The notes: generated by a model not told the origin, from the sequence alone. Shown: positions 26,270-35,895, numbered from the stretch's first letter. The stretch is DNA of 64,000 nucleotides from DASRWT01 sp963748485 (GCA_963748485.1 CAVVJF010000009.1:1488001-1552000), one strand, 5' to 3'. Program-made: numbers and translations.

Positions 26270-27448
26270 ATGCGCGCTGTGTGCTGGCATGGACGACGGG
26301 ACATCCGGGTCGAGCGGATGCCGGACCCCGAGATCGTGAACCCGAGAGACGCGATCGTCCGGGTAACGGCCACCGCCATCTGTGGCTCGGATCTGCACCT
26401 CTACAACGGCGCCATTCCTTCCATGCGCCCCGGCGACATCCTCGGCCACGAGTTCATGGGCGAGGTAGTCGAGCTCGGCTCGGGCGTGACCGGGCTCTCG
26501 CGCGGCGATCGCGTCGTGGTGCCCTTTCCGATCGCATGCGGGGGCTGCCTGCCATGCCACGAGGAGCTCACGTCGCTCTGCGACAACAGCAATCCCAACG
26601 CTGAGATGGCCGAGGCGCTGTACGGATTCTCGGGCGCAGGCCTGTTCGGCTACTCCCATCTCTACGGTGGCTATCCGGGTGGCCAGGCCGAGCTCGTTCG
26701 GGTCCCCTTCGCCGATGTCGGGCCCCTCCGAATCCCGCCGACCCTGTCGGATGAGCAGGTGCTCTTCCTCTCCGACATCTTCCCCACCGGGTACATGGCC
26801 GCGGAGAACTGCGGCATCCGACGGGGCGACATCGTCGCCGTGTGGGGGTGCGGTCCTGTCGGCCTGTTCGCGATGGCGTCCGCGGCACTTCTCGGCGCCG
26901 AGCGGGTCATCGGCATCGATCGGTGGCCGGCGCGGCTGCGCCTGGCGGAGAGCCAAGCCAAGGCCGAGACCATCAACTACGAGGAGACCGAGGACGTCGT
27001 GGAGGAGCTCAAGCAGCGCACCGGTGGTCGGGGCCCCGACGCCTGCATCGACGCGGTCGGCATGGAAGCGCACGGCACGAGCGTCGACGCGCTCTACGAT
27101 CGTGCGAAGTACGCGGTGGGCCTGGCGACCGACCGGCCCCACGCCTTGCGGCAGGCCCTGCAGGCCTGCCGCAAGGGTGGCACCGTCTCGATTCCCGGCG
27201 TTTACGGCGGCCTGCTCGACAAGGTGCCGTTCGGCGCCGCCTTCGCGAAGGGCCTCACCCTGCGGATGGGACAGACCCATGTCCATCGCTACCTGCGCAC
27301 GCTGCTCGGGCTCGTCGAAGAAGGGCGCATCGATCCCACGTTCGTGATCAGCCACCGCTGGCCCCTGAGCCGCGCCCCCGAGGCGTACCGGATGTTCAAC
27401 GACAAGGCGGACGACTGCACCAAGTTCGTCCTGAACCCCGCCCCATGA
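26270..27448 (+). CDS. Zinc-dependent alcohol dehydrogenase (formaldehyde-dehydrogenase-like MDR)
   Basis: 392 aa. Catalytic zinc ligands are seen in CGSDLHLYNG (~38) and GHEFMGEVVE (~67). The structural zinc loop is ACGGCLPCHEELTSLC (~97-111). The Rossmann motif VWGCGPVGLFAMASA is near 190. The long insert around residue 120-150 and the terminal DDCTKFVLNP resemble glutathione-independent formaldehyde dehydrogenase relatives. It oxidises or reduces alcohols/aldehydes with NAD(P); the substrate cannot be read from sequence. It overlaps the following SDR gene by ATGA. Confidence 0.92.
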   Translation: MRAVCWHGRRDIRVERMPDPEIVNPRDAIVRVTATAICGSDLHLYNGAIPSMRPGDILGHEFMGEVVELGSGVTGLSRGDRVVVPFPIACGGCLPCHEELTSLCDNSNPNAEMAEALYGFSGAGLFGYSHLYGGYPGGQAELVRVPFADVGPLRIPPTLSDEQVLFLSDIFPTGYMAAENCGIRRGDIVAVWGCGPVGLFAMASAALLGAERVIGIDRWPARLRLAESQAKAETINYEETEDVVEELKQRTGGRGPDACIDAVGMEAHGTSVDALYDRAKYAVGLATDRPHALRQALQACRKGGTVSIPGVYGGLLDKVPFGAAFAKGLTLRMGQTHVHRYLRTLLGLVEEGRIDPTFVISHRWPLSRAPEAYRMFNDKADDCTKFVLNPAP

Positions 27449-28482
27449 GAAGTGCGGGGGGCGTCGCCGTTCTGGCCCTGGCGCTTGGCACGGGGGCGCT
27501 GGGCGGCACCGCCGCGGCCGCGCTCGGGCGGCGGTGGATCCTCCGCGGGCGTGTGGTGCTGGTGACGGGCGGCTCGCGCGGCCTCGGCCTCGCCATCGCG
27601 CGCAGGCTGGTCCGCGAGGGCGCCCGCGTCGCCATCTGTGCGCGGGATCGCGACACCCTGGAGCGCGCGCGCCTCGAGCTCGAGGGGGACGGCGGCGGCG
27701 TGCTCGCCGTCCCGTGCGACGTGTCGGACCGCGCCGCGGTCATGGCAATGGTCAATCAAGTCTCGCAGAAGCTCGGGCCCATCGACGCTCTCGTCAACAA
27801 CGCAGGCACGATCGTGGTGGGGCCGGTCGACGCGATGACCATCGACGACTTTCGGAAAGCCATGGATACCAACTTCTGGGGCCCGCTGCACGTCACGCTC
27901 GCGGTGTTGCCCCAGATGCGCGCCCGTCGGTCCGGGCGCATCGTCAATGTCGCCTCCATCGGCGGCAAGATCAGCGTGCCGCACCTTCTGCCGTACAGCG
28001 CCAGCAAGTTCGCGCTGGTGGGCCTGTCCGAGGGACTACGCGCCGAGCTGCGAGACGAGGGGATCCTGGTGAGCACGATCTGCCCCGGCCTCATGCGCAC
28101 GGGCAGCCCGCGCCACGCCTGGTTCAAGGGCCGGCATCGCGAGGAATACGCCTGGTTCAGCGTCAGCGATTCGCTGCCCGGCCTCTCGATGGCGGCCGAG
28201 CGAGCCGCCCGTCAGGTCGTGCAGGCCCTTCGCTGGGGTCGGGCCGAGCGTGTCCTGTCCCTGCCTGCCAAGGTCGGCGCCACCGTCCAAGCGCTGGCCC
28301 CCGGCGCGACGAGCGAGGTGCTCGCCCTCATCGATCGCTGGCTGCCGGCCGCCCACGAGCCGACGACGCTGAACGCCACCAAGGGCGAAGCGAGCACCTC
28401 GGAGTGGTCCCCGTCGTGGCTAACCCGCCTCGGGGACGATGCGGCGCGCCGCCACAACCAGATGGCGGACTCGGCGCGATGA
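27445..28482 (+). CDS. Short-chain dehydrogenase/reductase with N-terminal membrane anchor
   Basis: 345 aa, ATG overlapping the previous stop. An N-terminal hydrophobic segment (VAVLALALGTGALGG) precedes the SDR domain. Cofactor motif TGGSRGLG (~42), NNAG (~118), and catalytic Ser/Tyr/Lys in NVASIGG and YSASK (~185). The C-terminal ~80 residues go beyond the classical SDR length and are unrecognised. Translation is coupled to the alcohol dehydrogenase, so the two may act on the same substrate or keep redox balance together. Confidence 0.9.
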   Translation: MRSAGGVAVLALALGTGALGGTAAAALGRRWILRGRVVLVTGGSRGLGLAIARRLVREGARVAICARDRDTLERARLELEGDGGGVLAVPCDVSDRAAVMAMVNQVSQKLGPIDALVNNAGTIVVGPVDAMTIDDFRKAMDTNFWGPLHVTLAVLPQMRARRSGRIVNVASIGGKISVPHLLPYSASKFALVGLSEGLRAELRDEGILVSTICPGLMRTGSPRHAWFKGRHREEYAWFSVSDSLPGLSMAAERAARQVVQALRWGRAERVLSLPAKVGATVQALAPGATSEVLALIDRWLPAAHEPTTLNATKGEASTSEWSPSWLTRLGDDAARRHNQMADSAR

Positions 28483-28578
28483 CGCGGCCAGTCAGCTCGC
28501 CGGCTGGAGCCGCTGGCGGCACGGCGGTTGCTTCCCTAAGTCCTGCCGGTGAGTAAATTTCAAGGAGGTTGCCAGGAC

Positions 28579-29334
28579 TTGGCGGGACTGCGATTCGTCC
28601 CCTCTCGGCCCGAGCCAGTCCGATTTCCCGCGACGCTCCAAGGCTGGCACCGGATCACGTTTCTCCACTGGCCCTGCGATGCCGGGTTACTCCAAGCCCG
28701 ACTGCCGGCAGGGCTGACCATCGATACGTTTGACGACACGGCATGGATTGGCTTGACCCCGTTTCTGCTCACCGGTCTCCGGCCCCCATGGCTGCCACCT
28801 CTCCCCGGGCTCTCGGACTTTCCCGAGACGAATCTGCGCACCTACGTACGGGGACCGGCGGGCCCGGGCATATGGTTTTTCTCCCTGGACGCCGCGAGCC
28901 TACTCATGGTCGGAGGGGCCCGTCTGACCTACGGATTACCGTACTGCTGGTCCGCGATGGCGATCCAGTCGAACGATAAGCTCGTCCAGTACCAGAGCAG
29001 GCGATCGAGCGCGGAGGCCACGATTACGATCGAGGTAGGAGCACCCCTGTCCGATCCGGACGATCTCGTCCTCTTCTTGACGGAGCGCTACCGCCTTTAC
29101 ACGCGCTGGGCTGGCCGACTCGGGACGGCCGCCGTGGAGCACAAGCCCTGGGCCTTGCACCAGGCCCGGCTGGTGACCGGGTGCGAAACGCTCAGACGAG
29201 CCGCCAGCCTCCCCAGTGGGGACGATCCCGCGCTCGTGCACTGGTCCCCCGGCGTGGACGTGAGGGTCGGCTGGCCGCACTGGTGCCCCACCACGCCGGT
29301 AGTCCCCAACCTTCAACCACTGACAGGGAGCTAA
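28579..29334 (+). CDS. DUF2071 (YqjF-like) protein
   Basis: 251 aa. A TTG start (LAGLRFVPSRP) is preferred because AAGGAGGT lies 9 nt before it; a GTG ten codons upstream has no ribosome site and its codons contain the Shine-Dalgarno. It has WHRITFLHWPCDAGLLQARL, DTAWIGLTPFLLTGLR, ETNLRTYVRGP and GIWFFSLDAASLL, the DUF2071 signature of the acetoacetate-decarboxylase-like superfamily. Function is unknown. It ends 2 nt before the hemerythrin gene. Confidence 0.85.
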   Translation: MAGLRFVPSRPEPVRFPATLQGWHRITFLHWPCDAGLLQARLPAGLTIDTFDDTAWIGLTPFLLTGLRPPWLPPLPGLSDFPETNLRTYVRGPAGPGIWFFSLDAASLLMVGGARLTYGLPYCWSAMAIQSNDKLVQYQSRRSSAEATITIEVGAPLSDPDDLVLFLTERYRLYTRWAGRLGTAAVEHKPWALHQARLVTGCETLRRAASLPSGDDPALVHWSPGVDVRVGWPHWCPTTPVVPNLQPLTGS

Positions 29335-29336
29335 TC

Positions 29337-29852
29337 ATGGCAAGGACGAAGAACGGCCAAGACAGCGACGCTATCGCTCTTCTAAGAGCTGATCACCAGA
29401 AAGTTCGCGGGTTGCTCGGAGAGCTCGAAGAGACCACCGAGCGGGCGGCCGCTAAGCGCCAGAACCTGCTGGCCACGATTGAAGAGGAGTTGAAGATCCA
29501 TACCAAGATCGAGGAAGAGATCTTCTATCCCGCGTTCCGCGATGCCGCGAAGAAGAAGGACGACAAGAACCTGTACTACGAAGCCATCGAAGAGCACCAC
29601 GTGGTGGACCTAGTCCTCCCTGAGATCAAGAAGACGGCGGTGGACTCGGACGAGTTTGGCGCCAAGGCCAAGGTCCTGAAAGACCTGGTCGAGCACCACG
29701 CTGATGAGGAAGAGGGCGAGATGTTTCCCCGCGCGAGGAAGCTCATGGATCACGATGAGCTGCAGCGCTTGGGCGAGCAAATTGCCAGGGCGAAAGAGTC
29801 CGAGAAGCGAAATGGCGGGGTCATGGGGAAGATCTCGAAGCTCGTTTCGTAG
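29337..29852 (+). CDS. Hemerythrin-like HHE protein
   Basis: 171 aa, ATG after GGGAG. Iron ligands expected of the HHE domain are seen: LLRADHQKVRGLL (H), KIHTKIEEEIFYPAF (H..E), EAIEEHHVVDLVL (H) and LVEHHADEEEGEMFP (H..E). It should bind a non-haem di-iron centre and sense or buffer O2, NO or iron. A second HHE gene lies at 35896-36345, so the window has two unlinked copies. It is followed by the convergent catalase gene. Confidence 0.92.
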   Translation: MARTKNGQDSDAIALLRADHQKVRGLLGELEETTERAAAKRQNLLATIEEELKIHTKIEEEIFYPAFRDAAKKKDDKNLYYEAIEEHHVVDLVLPEIKKTAVDSDEFGAKAKVLKDLVEHHADEEEGEMFPRARKLMDHDELQRLGEQIARAKESEKRNGGVMGKISKLVS

Positions 29853-29941
29853 ACGCCGGCGTCAGCACCGGCCGAGGGAGGAAGTCCGATAGCCGCGATG
29901 TAGGCGTCCTGTGCTACACGCTGGATGACCCGCTCAAGCGA

Positions 29942-32293
29942 TCAGACGCGCGGGGGGTCAGTGGGGCGGGTCCAGTTGCGATGTTTGCCCACTGCCTTTA
30001 TGAAGGCGGCAACGTCGCGCACGAGCGCCCAGTCCGATTTGTCGTTTACTGGCAAGCCCGCTTCGGCTACCACGCGCTCCCCGGCCCCAAGCATCAGGAT
30101 GGCCTTGCCGTGGCGGAACTGGTCCCGGAGGAACTCTCGTGCGTGCCCAAGGGCGGTCAATTCATTAGCGGCTCCGGGCCCGTCCGGTACAACCACGGCG
30201 TCGAACAGCACGGATGGCATCGTCTCGAAGGTTGCGTCGGCCTCTACGGGCTCCCCGCTGGCCGTACCGAGACTGCCGAGGCGCGCCGCCAGCAACCGCA
30301 CGACCGCTCCGGCCTTGGACAAGGCGGCCTGCGTGCGGGTGACGGAGCCGGCGTCAACACCCGGCGCGGTCAGGATCGCCACCTTGCGACCTGTAATACT
30401 CCCGTCGCCGGGACGGTGGGTGAGGGACAACGCGGGCGAACTCGTGACCTCCGGGCGTGGCGGGTCCATCACGCGCGGCATCGGTCGCGGCAAGGCAATG
30501 CCAAGGCCATCGGCCACCGCCTTCGCCAGCTCATCCGATACGTTGCGGAGCATCGAGAGCGTGCGCTCACGAATCGCAGGCACCTGCACCTTCGTGAGTT
30601 CGAAACGGAAGCCCCGGATGATGTGGGCCTTCTCGTGCGGCGCCTGGCTGTTCCAGAAGAGCGTCGCCTGCGAATAGTGATCCGCGAACTTCTCAGGCTT
30701 TCCACGAAGCTTGTCGTCGGCGATCGCCTCGGGAAAGCTCGTGAAGCCGCGCATACCGGCCTGAAACGGACAGCCGCCGCCGAGCGAGTTCGGCTCATAG
30801 GACACGCGCCCGCGGTGAATGGCCTGCCGGTGAAATCCGTCCCGTTGGTTGTTGTGAGCCTCTGCGATCGGTGCGTTGATCGGTATCTCGTGAAAGTTCG
30901 GCCCTCCGAGCCGCAAGAGCTGGGTGTCGAAATAGGAGTGGATGCGTCCCGACAGTAGTGGATCATTTGAGAAATCGATGCCCGGCACAAGGTTCTGAAC
31001 ACCAAACGCAACCTGCTCGGTTTCGGCGAAGAAGTTATCAGGGTTACGATCGAGGACCATTCGTCCAACCGGTGTGACGGGTACCAGCTCCTCCGGCACG
31101 ATCTTGGTGGCATCGAGCACGTCGAAGCTGAACCGATTCGCCTGCTCCTCCGTGAAGATCTGGAAGCCGAGTTCGTACTCGGGAAAGATACCGGATTCGA
31201 TGGACTCCCAGAGGTCACGACGGGTGAAGTCCGGATCCGCTCCGGCAATCTTGACGCTCTCATCCCAATCCAGCGAATGCGTTCCCGCCTTCGGCGTCCA
31301 GTGAAACTTGACGAAGCGTGATTGGCCCTTGTCATTCACCAACCGGAAGGTGTGCACGCCGAAGCCTTGCATGGTGCGAAAGCTCCGCGGCAAGGCGCGA
31401 TCCGACATGACCCACATCAGCATGTGGGTCGACTCCGGCATAAGGGACACGAAATCCCAGAAGGTGTCATGAGCGCTCGCCGCTTGGGGCATCCCGTGGT
31501 GCGGTTCCGGCTTCAGGGCGTGGACCAGATCCGGAAACTTCATAGCGTCCTGAATGAAGAACACCGGGATGTTGTTGCCGACGATGTCGAAATTGCCCTC
31601 TTCTGTGTAGAACTTGGTGGCGAAGCCGCGCACGTCGCGCGGCGTGTCGGTCGAGCCGCGTTCCCCCGCCACCGTCGAGAAGCGAACGAAGACCGGAGTG
31701 CGCTTGCCCTGGGCGGACAAGAAGGCCGCGCGCGTATATTTCGCGAGCGAGTCGTAGCACTCGAAGAATCCATGGGCCGCCGACCCGCGCGCATGAACGA
31801 TCCGCTCCGGAATTCGCTCATGGTCGAAGTGGGTGATCTTCTCGCGAAGGATGAAGTCCTCGAGGAGCCCGGGCCCCCGGAGACCGGCCTTCAGGGAGTT
31901 CTGGTTGTCGGCGATCGGCTGGGCGAAGTTCGTGGTCAAGACCTGTCCGCCGGAATCCACCCGTACGCGGTCGAGTGGCTGAGTACCGGGATTCGATCCG
32001 GGAGGCGGGGGCGCACCGGTCTTGGCCGAGACGTTCGTCTCGGTCAGGGTGCTGGCCCCGACCGCCGGATCGGACGGCTTTGCGGTAGCGCCGGCTTTGG
32101 GCGTTCGCGCCGCCTTGCCGATTTCGCCCGCCTTTGAGGCGTTGAACGGAAACGCGGCGGCGAGTGCCTGTGTGCCGCGCATTTTGCGCTCGGCCGGCCC
32201 GTTCCCGACATCGTTGGGCAGCCGACTCGGACCGCTGACGGTAGACTTCGCCGCCCCCTTACGTGGACCCGATGCGCTACGCTTCTTCCGCAT
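29942..32293 (-). CDS. katE: Large-subunit catalase HPII
   Basis: 783 aa, ATG with GGAGGAG. After a basic low-complexity N-terminus, the haem-catalase core shows the active His in RIVHARGSAAHGFFE, Asn in GNFDIVGNNIPVFFIQDAMK, the RFSTVAGERGS block and the haem-ligand Tyr region YFDTQLLRLGGPNF. The last ~150 residues are a DJ-1/PfpI-like domain (GRKVAILTAPGVDAG), typical of HPII. It decomposes H2O2 in the cytosol. It is monocistronic with its own space on both sides. Confidence 0.97.
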   Translation of the reverse strand: MRKKRSASGPRKGAAKSTVSGPSRLPNDVGNGPAERKMRGTQALAAAFPFNASKAGEIGKAARTPKAGATAKPSDPAVGASTLTETNVSAKTGAPPPPGSNPGTQPLDRVRVDSGGQVLTTNFAQPIADNQNSLKAGLRGPGLLEDFILREKITHFDHERIPERIVHARGSAAHGFFECYDSLAKYTRAAFLSAQGKRTPVFVRFSTVAGERGSTDTPRDVRGFATKFYTEEGNFDIVGNNIPVFFIQDAMKFPDLVHALKPEPHHGMPQAASAHDTFWDFVSLMPESTHMLMWVMSDRALPRSFRTMQGFGVHTFRLVNDKGQSRFVKFHWTPKAGTHSLDWDESVKIAGADPDFTRRDLWESIESGIFPEYELGFQIFTEEQANRFSFDVLDATKIVPEELVPVTPVGRMVLDRNPDNFFAETEQVAFGVQNLVPGIDFSNDPLLSGRIHSYFDTQLLRLGGPNFHEIPINAPIAEAHNNQRDGFHRQAIHRGRVSYEPNSLGGGCPFQAGMRGFTSFPEAIADDKLRGKPEKFADHYSQATLFWNSQAPHEKAHIIRGFRFELTKVQVPAIRERTLSMLRNVSDELAKAVADGLGIALPRPMPRVMDPPRPEVTSSPALSLTHRPGDGSITGRKVAILTAPGVDAGSVTRTQAALSKAGAVVRLLAARLGSLGTASGEPVEADATFETMPSVLFDAVVVPDGPGAANELTALGHAREFLRDQFRHGKAILMLGAGERVVAEAGLPVNDKSDWALVRDVAAFIKAVGKHRNWTRPTDPPRV

Positions 32294-32369
32294 ACTCTCC
32301 TCCTCGAGTCGAAAGAATGATGGAAAGTAGGGGCTGTGTCAGCGGTCAAATGGTGGTGACTCTGTTCCT

Positions 32370-32936
32370 CTAGCCGACCCGGTCGCCCATTCTCTCGGCG
32401 TCGGATGTTCGCGTTCGGTTCCTTTGCCTAACCGGCTCTTCCACGACAAGCTGCGTTGCCACTCCGAAAACAAGATGGGCGACGATATTGGTCGCGTTCT
32501 CGAGCGGGCCTGCCCTCCATGCCGGGCGCGCTACGCGGAGAGCGGGCATCAGAACCAGCATCCCGAAAGCCCAGCTAGCGAGGCCGAACCCCGTTCCGCG
32601 CCACAGCCCACCGCGCGCTTTACGTCCTGACAGCATCGGACCGGCGAGGGCTCCGAGATTGGCCCCATACGCCAGATGCAGCAGCTGGTCGGCCACCTGG
32701 TGCCCCGCCCTCGCGCCCGGCGGTTCGGTGTTCAACCGGTCGGAAAGCCACTCCTCTACGGCTTGCGGGACCATCTTATCGATGACCCCGACACGGTGCA
32801 GCGCAAAACGGAGAACCGACATGGCCGCGGCGCCATAAAGTCCACCGGCCGCTCCCGCCATGGCGGCTGTCGCGGAGCCGAGCTTGCCCTTGGCGCCAAA
32901 GTCGAAACTAATTTTTGCTGCATCTCTTCGTGCCAT
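32370..32936 (-). CDS. Integral membrane protein, YagU/DUF1440-like
   Basis: 188 aa. The start MARRDAAKISFDFGAKG is supported by AGGA upstream of the ATG. Hydrophobic segments occur at about 27-48 (AAMAGAAGGLYGAAAMSVL), 95-115, 124-145 and 160-178. A conserved-looking HQVADQLLHLAYGANLGALA resembles DUF1440/YagU proteins linked to acid tolerance. The assignment is tentative. It follows catalase on the same strand but 76 nt away. Confidence 0.65.
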   Translation of the reverse strand: MARRDAAKISFDFGAKGKLGSATAAMAGAAGGLYGAAAMSVLRFALHRVGVIDKMVPQAVEEWLSDRLNTEPPGARAGHQVADQLLHLAYGANLGALAGPMLSGRKARGGLWRGTGFGLASWAFGMLVLMPALRVARPAWRAGPLENATNIVAHLVFGVATQLVVEEPVRQRNRTRTSDAERMGDRVG

Positions 32937-33598
32937 GGCCTTCCTGTACATCGGTGACTTGCATGTCAGGCGCAAAGCAGGGTTTCGCGCATATGTCACA
33001 GTAGCCGCGACCCGGTAACAATTCCCTCCTCACTCATAGATCGGATGCCATCTTCTCGTCGCTGTCCTTGGACTCATGGCATGTCGGGCGGTGACGACGG
33101 CGAGCTCATGGAAGGTCGTGGTCGCTTGAGCCACTCGAAGACGTAACGGGGGGCCAAACGAACACCGCAAACCGAGGAATGTGGTCAGCGAACAGCGCCC
33201 CGCCCGACGAGGAAACAGGGAGGGAGAGGATGAGGGTGAGGAGTCGTTTCGTCACGGTTTTCAGTCTGGTGCTTGGCTCCCTCCGATCCATCGGTCCCGG
33301 CCCCCTCCCGAAACTCCCTTACCGCAAAGAGCGTGCCGGGTGTCGACGACTAACGCTGGGGCTCCTGTACTTCGGTCCCCTGCCATGCGGCACATGTCTT
33401 GCTGTCCTAGACTGACCGCGACTAGAAGATGACTCATTGCCAGAAGGCGGCAGGACGACATGCGGCCCCAGTAGAAGTGGTACCGGTGATTGACGGCATC
33501 CTCCTCGGAGTGCGGAGCTGTCCGGACGCGCGGCCGTGTTCGGCCCGACGGCGAGCTTGCAGCTCCTCGGAGGCCTGGTCGACAAGGAGGAAGCGGTG
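32937..33598. other. Long intergenic stretch
   Basis: No convincing gene. The best candidate is a 61-codon frame at 33230-33415 with GGGAGG before its ATG, but its product has no recognisable feature. The region separates divergent units, so promoters for the membrane-protein gene and for the holin-like pair should lie here. Confidence 0.5.
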
Positions 33599-34030
33599 AT
33601 GCAGCCCTATGCTGAGCGAGCCCCGACGAACCACGAGGACGCGACCGTGGCTAAGAGCGCGGGCCCAAGTACCCGCGCGCTGGTCAGCGAGATCGGAAGC
33701 CAGGTCATTCAGCTTGCCCAGGCTGAGGTCGATCTGGCGCGCGCCGAGCTGGCGAGCGACGTGCGGGCGGGTCGCCGGACCGCTATAGGGCTCGGGATGG
33801 CGGCGGTGGCGGGGCTCGCGGGGTTCACCCTCCTCCTCGTGGCGGTCACATTGGCGCTCGTCCCGTACATGCCGGGATGGTTGGCAGCCCTGATCGTGGC
33901 GGCGGCCGTGTTCGGGACAGGCGTGATCATTGGCTACCTGGCATGGAGGCGACGCCCGCGCTCGCCGCTGGCGCTCACGAGGAAGTCGCTGAAGGAGGAC
34001 TGGGAATGGCTGAAGGAACAGGTGGCGTGA
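33599..34030 (+). CDS. Phage-holin-family / DUF1469-like membrane protein
   Basis: 143 aa; ATG (or GTG one codon earlier) after AAGGAGG. The N-terminal half is an amphipathic helix (LVSEIGSQVIQLAQAEVDLA RAEL). Two transmembrane segments follow: TAIGLGMAAVAGLAGFTLLL and LAALIVAAAVFGTGVIIGYL. The basic tail ends in SLKEDWEWLKEQVA. This is the YqjE/holin-superfamily III pattern, usually encoded with a DUF3618-type protein, as here. A role in envelope stress is suspected for the pair, not proven. Confidence 0.85.
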   Translation: MQPYAERAPTNHEDATVAKSAGPSTRALVSEIGSQVIQLAQAEVDLARAELASDVRAGRRTAIGLGMAAVAGLAGFTLLLVAVTLALVPYMPGWLAALIVAAAVFGTGVIIGYLAWRRRPRSPLALTRKSLKEDWEWLKEQVA

Positions 34031-34443
34031 CCGAGGTCGAAGCGGCGGCGCCCCGCGATCCGGGCCCCATTGAAGCGGAGATCGTACTGCGGCGGCAGGA
34101 GCTCACCAGGCTCGTGTCTCAGGTGAGCCGACGGGGCCGCGAGCTCACGGACGTGAAGCTCCAGGTGAGGCGGCACGCGGTGGGCGTCGCGGCCACTTTC
34201 GTCGCAGTAGTGGCCGCCGCGGTCGGCTCAATCGCGCTCGGCGTCTGGCGGGCCCGGCGTCGCAGCACGCTGACCGCCCGCGGTAGCCGGCTGCGCGAGG
34301 CGGTCGGCCGCATGATCGATCGGCCGGAGCGGGTCGCGGTGGAGCCAACCGCCACCCAGCGGATCCTCGGGGCAGCGGGCTCGGCGGCGGCCGCGTTCCT
34401 GATCAAGGCCGCATTGGAGCGCGCGAGCAGGCGTATACCGTGA
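34006..34443 (+). CDS. DUF3618-like membrane protein
   Basis: 145 aa, overlapping the upstream gene by 25 nt, ATG after AAGGAGG. The N-terminal region PIEAEIVLRRQELTRLVSQV followed by REL is the DUF3618 helix (IEaeI..tR..L...v). One transmembrane segment is at about residues 63-80 (VAATFVAVVAAAVGSIAL) and a second weak one near 125. It is probably a partner of the preceding holin-like protein. Confidence 0.8.
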   Translation: MAEGTGGVTEVEAAAPRDPGPIEAEIVLRRQELTRLVSQVSRRGRELTDVKLQVRRHAVGVAATFVAVVAAAVGSIALGVWRARRRSTLTARGSRLREAVGRMIDRPERVAVEPTATQRILGAAGSAAAAFLIKAALERASRRIP

Positions 34444-34493
34444 CTCGTGAAATGCCGTGAAGAACTGCTAGCCGTCGCTGTGTGTCACTGTCG

Positions 34494-35387
34494 CTAGCCC
34501 GACGAGAGACTTGCCACCCAGGCGCCTCCAAGGACGATCGCCAAGATCGCGCTGAAATACCATCCCCGACGGAGACTGCTATCGGAGTGGCCCGTTGCAC
34601 GATCGATGACCATCAGAAGTAGGATGATGCTCCCCAGGGCGAGGCCGGGGAAAAGACGGCGAGGATTGTTGCCGAGGACGGCAGGTGTCAGCGCAAGGAG
34701 GCCCAGGGCACCTCCGAACGCGCACCATATGACGATAACCGAGCGGCTCCGCCCCAGCCTGTGGGCGAGGCCCTTAACGCCATTCCGAACGTCTCCAGTC
34801 AAATCCGGGAGCGTATTCGCGAGATTCAGTGCTAGTGAAATAAAGACGCCCAGCGGGAATGACAACAGCACAAGGGAGTTGAATTTCTCGGCAGCGAGGA
34901 AGCCCCATACCGGAAGCGCCGGAATGAAGACAGCGTAGGGTACCCAACTATAAATCGTTCGCTTCGCCCAGACATTGTACGTCACTCCCGATGCGAGCAC
35001 GGCGAGGGAGACGATGAATGTTTTCCATCCGAACCACAGCGACAGGAGTGCGCCAGCTGTCGCTGTGATGTACGCGACGAGAAGCGCCGTTCTGGCCTTG
35101 ATATCTCCGCGGACTAACGGCTTGCCTGGCTTGGTCCGACTGTCGAGAGCGAAGTCGCAATAGTCATTTGATAGCCCGATCGACGCATGGATCAGAAATA
35201 TCGACCCAAAGAGGATGAGCCAGTTGAAACCAATGGCCCCGTCAGCCGCCATGAGAAAGAACAGTGTCCCCGCCACGGCTTCCGCCGTGGTCGGAAACGG
35301 ATGGATACCTAGTGCGAGACCCCGCGACGCGGCGATCAGACGGTCGAGCCCCCGCTGAAGGTATAGGGCGAGGTCGTCGACTGGCAT
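34494..35387 (-). CDS. UbiA-family prenyltransferase
   Basis: 297 aa with about nine transmembrane helices. The first Asp-rich motif is NDYCDFALDSRTKPGKPL (~75) and the second is DLTGDVRNGVKGLAHRLG (~195), which bind the prenyl diphosphate through Mg2+. It transfers an isoprenoid chain to an aromatic or other acceptor. Neighbours give no hint of quinone or haem synthesis. Codon use is visibly less GC-rich than that of the flanking genes (many A/T third positions), suggesting a separate origin. Confidence 0.88.
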   Translation of the reverse strand: MPVDDLALYLQRGLDRLIAASRGLALGIHPFPTTAEAVAGTLFFLMAADGAIGFNWLILFGSIFLIHASIGLSNDYCDFALDSRTKPGKPLVRGDIKARTALLVAYITATAGALLSLWFGWKTFIVSLAVLASGVTYNVWAKRTIYSWVPYAVFIPALPVWGFLAAEKFNSLVLLSFPLGVFISLALNLANTLPDLTGDVRNGVKGLAHRLGRSRSVIVIWCAFGGALGLLALTPAVLGNNPRRLFPGLALGSIILLLMVIDRATGHSDSSLRRGWYFSAILAIVLGGAWVASLSSG

Positions 35388-35415
35388 CGGAGCCGGCGTC
35401 GCGTCGCCCGGGACG

Positions 35416-35871
35416 TTACCGGGGCAGGCCCTCGGCGACCTGCACCGCCGTAATCAGCTCCGAGCGGTCGCGGCGCTGGACCATGATGCGGACCGGTGTC
35501 CCCGGCTTGAGGACCTGCCCATCGACCTTCAAGGTCGGAGGGAAGGTGAAGACTCGGCCGTCCTCGAGGGTGAGGGTCATGGCGGCACTATCCACTCGAG
35601 CCACCCTTCCCGTCACCTGCCTCGTATCGCCCGCCTCGTCAGTGTTGGCCCCATCGTTCGGCGCCCCGTCCTTGACCGCCGGGGCCTTGCTCTTGTCCGT
35701 GGGGTCGTAGCCGCCGGGATAGCCCTGGACCGGCCCGCTCGATTTCGGATCGGCTGGGGGCTTGCCTTCCTCTGCCGAAGCGGATCCGGCGGCGCAGAGC
35801 AGTGCCACCCACATGATGACGCCCGCAAGCCCGATCACGGCCGTCGGTCCGGCACGGTGTCTTGTCTCCAT
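35416..35871 (-). CDS. Secreted small beta-domain protein (DUF1344-like)
   Basis: 151 aa. A signal peptide (AVIGLAGVIMWVALLCAAGS, cleavage near ASAEE) is followed by a Pro/Asp-rich disordered linker (residues 35-80). The C-terminal domain reads TRQVTGRVARVDSAAMTLTL then EDGRVFTFPPTLKVDG. This VTGxVxxVD...LTLEDG pattern is common in small periplasmic OB-like proteins. Function unknown. It is followed on the same strand by the UbiA gene. Confidence 0.75.
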   Translation of the reverse strand: METRHRAGPTAVIGLAGVIMWVALLCAAGSASAEEGKPPADPKSSGPVQGYPGGYDPTDKSKAPAVKDGAPNDGANTDEAGDTRQVTGRVARVDSAAMTLTLEDGRVFTFPPTLKVDGQVLKPGTPVRIMVQRRDRSELITAVQVAEGLPR

Positions 35872-35895
35872 GTCGATCGATTCTCCTTGCGCGCG

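Noticed and set aside
33230..33415. 61-codon frame with GGGAGG upstream
   Set aside because: No recognisable feature, odd composition (many Pro/Arg/Cys), ends without context; not supported as a gene.
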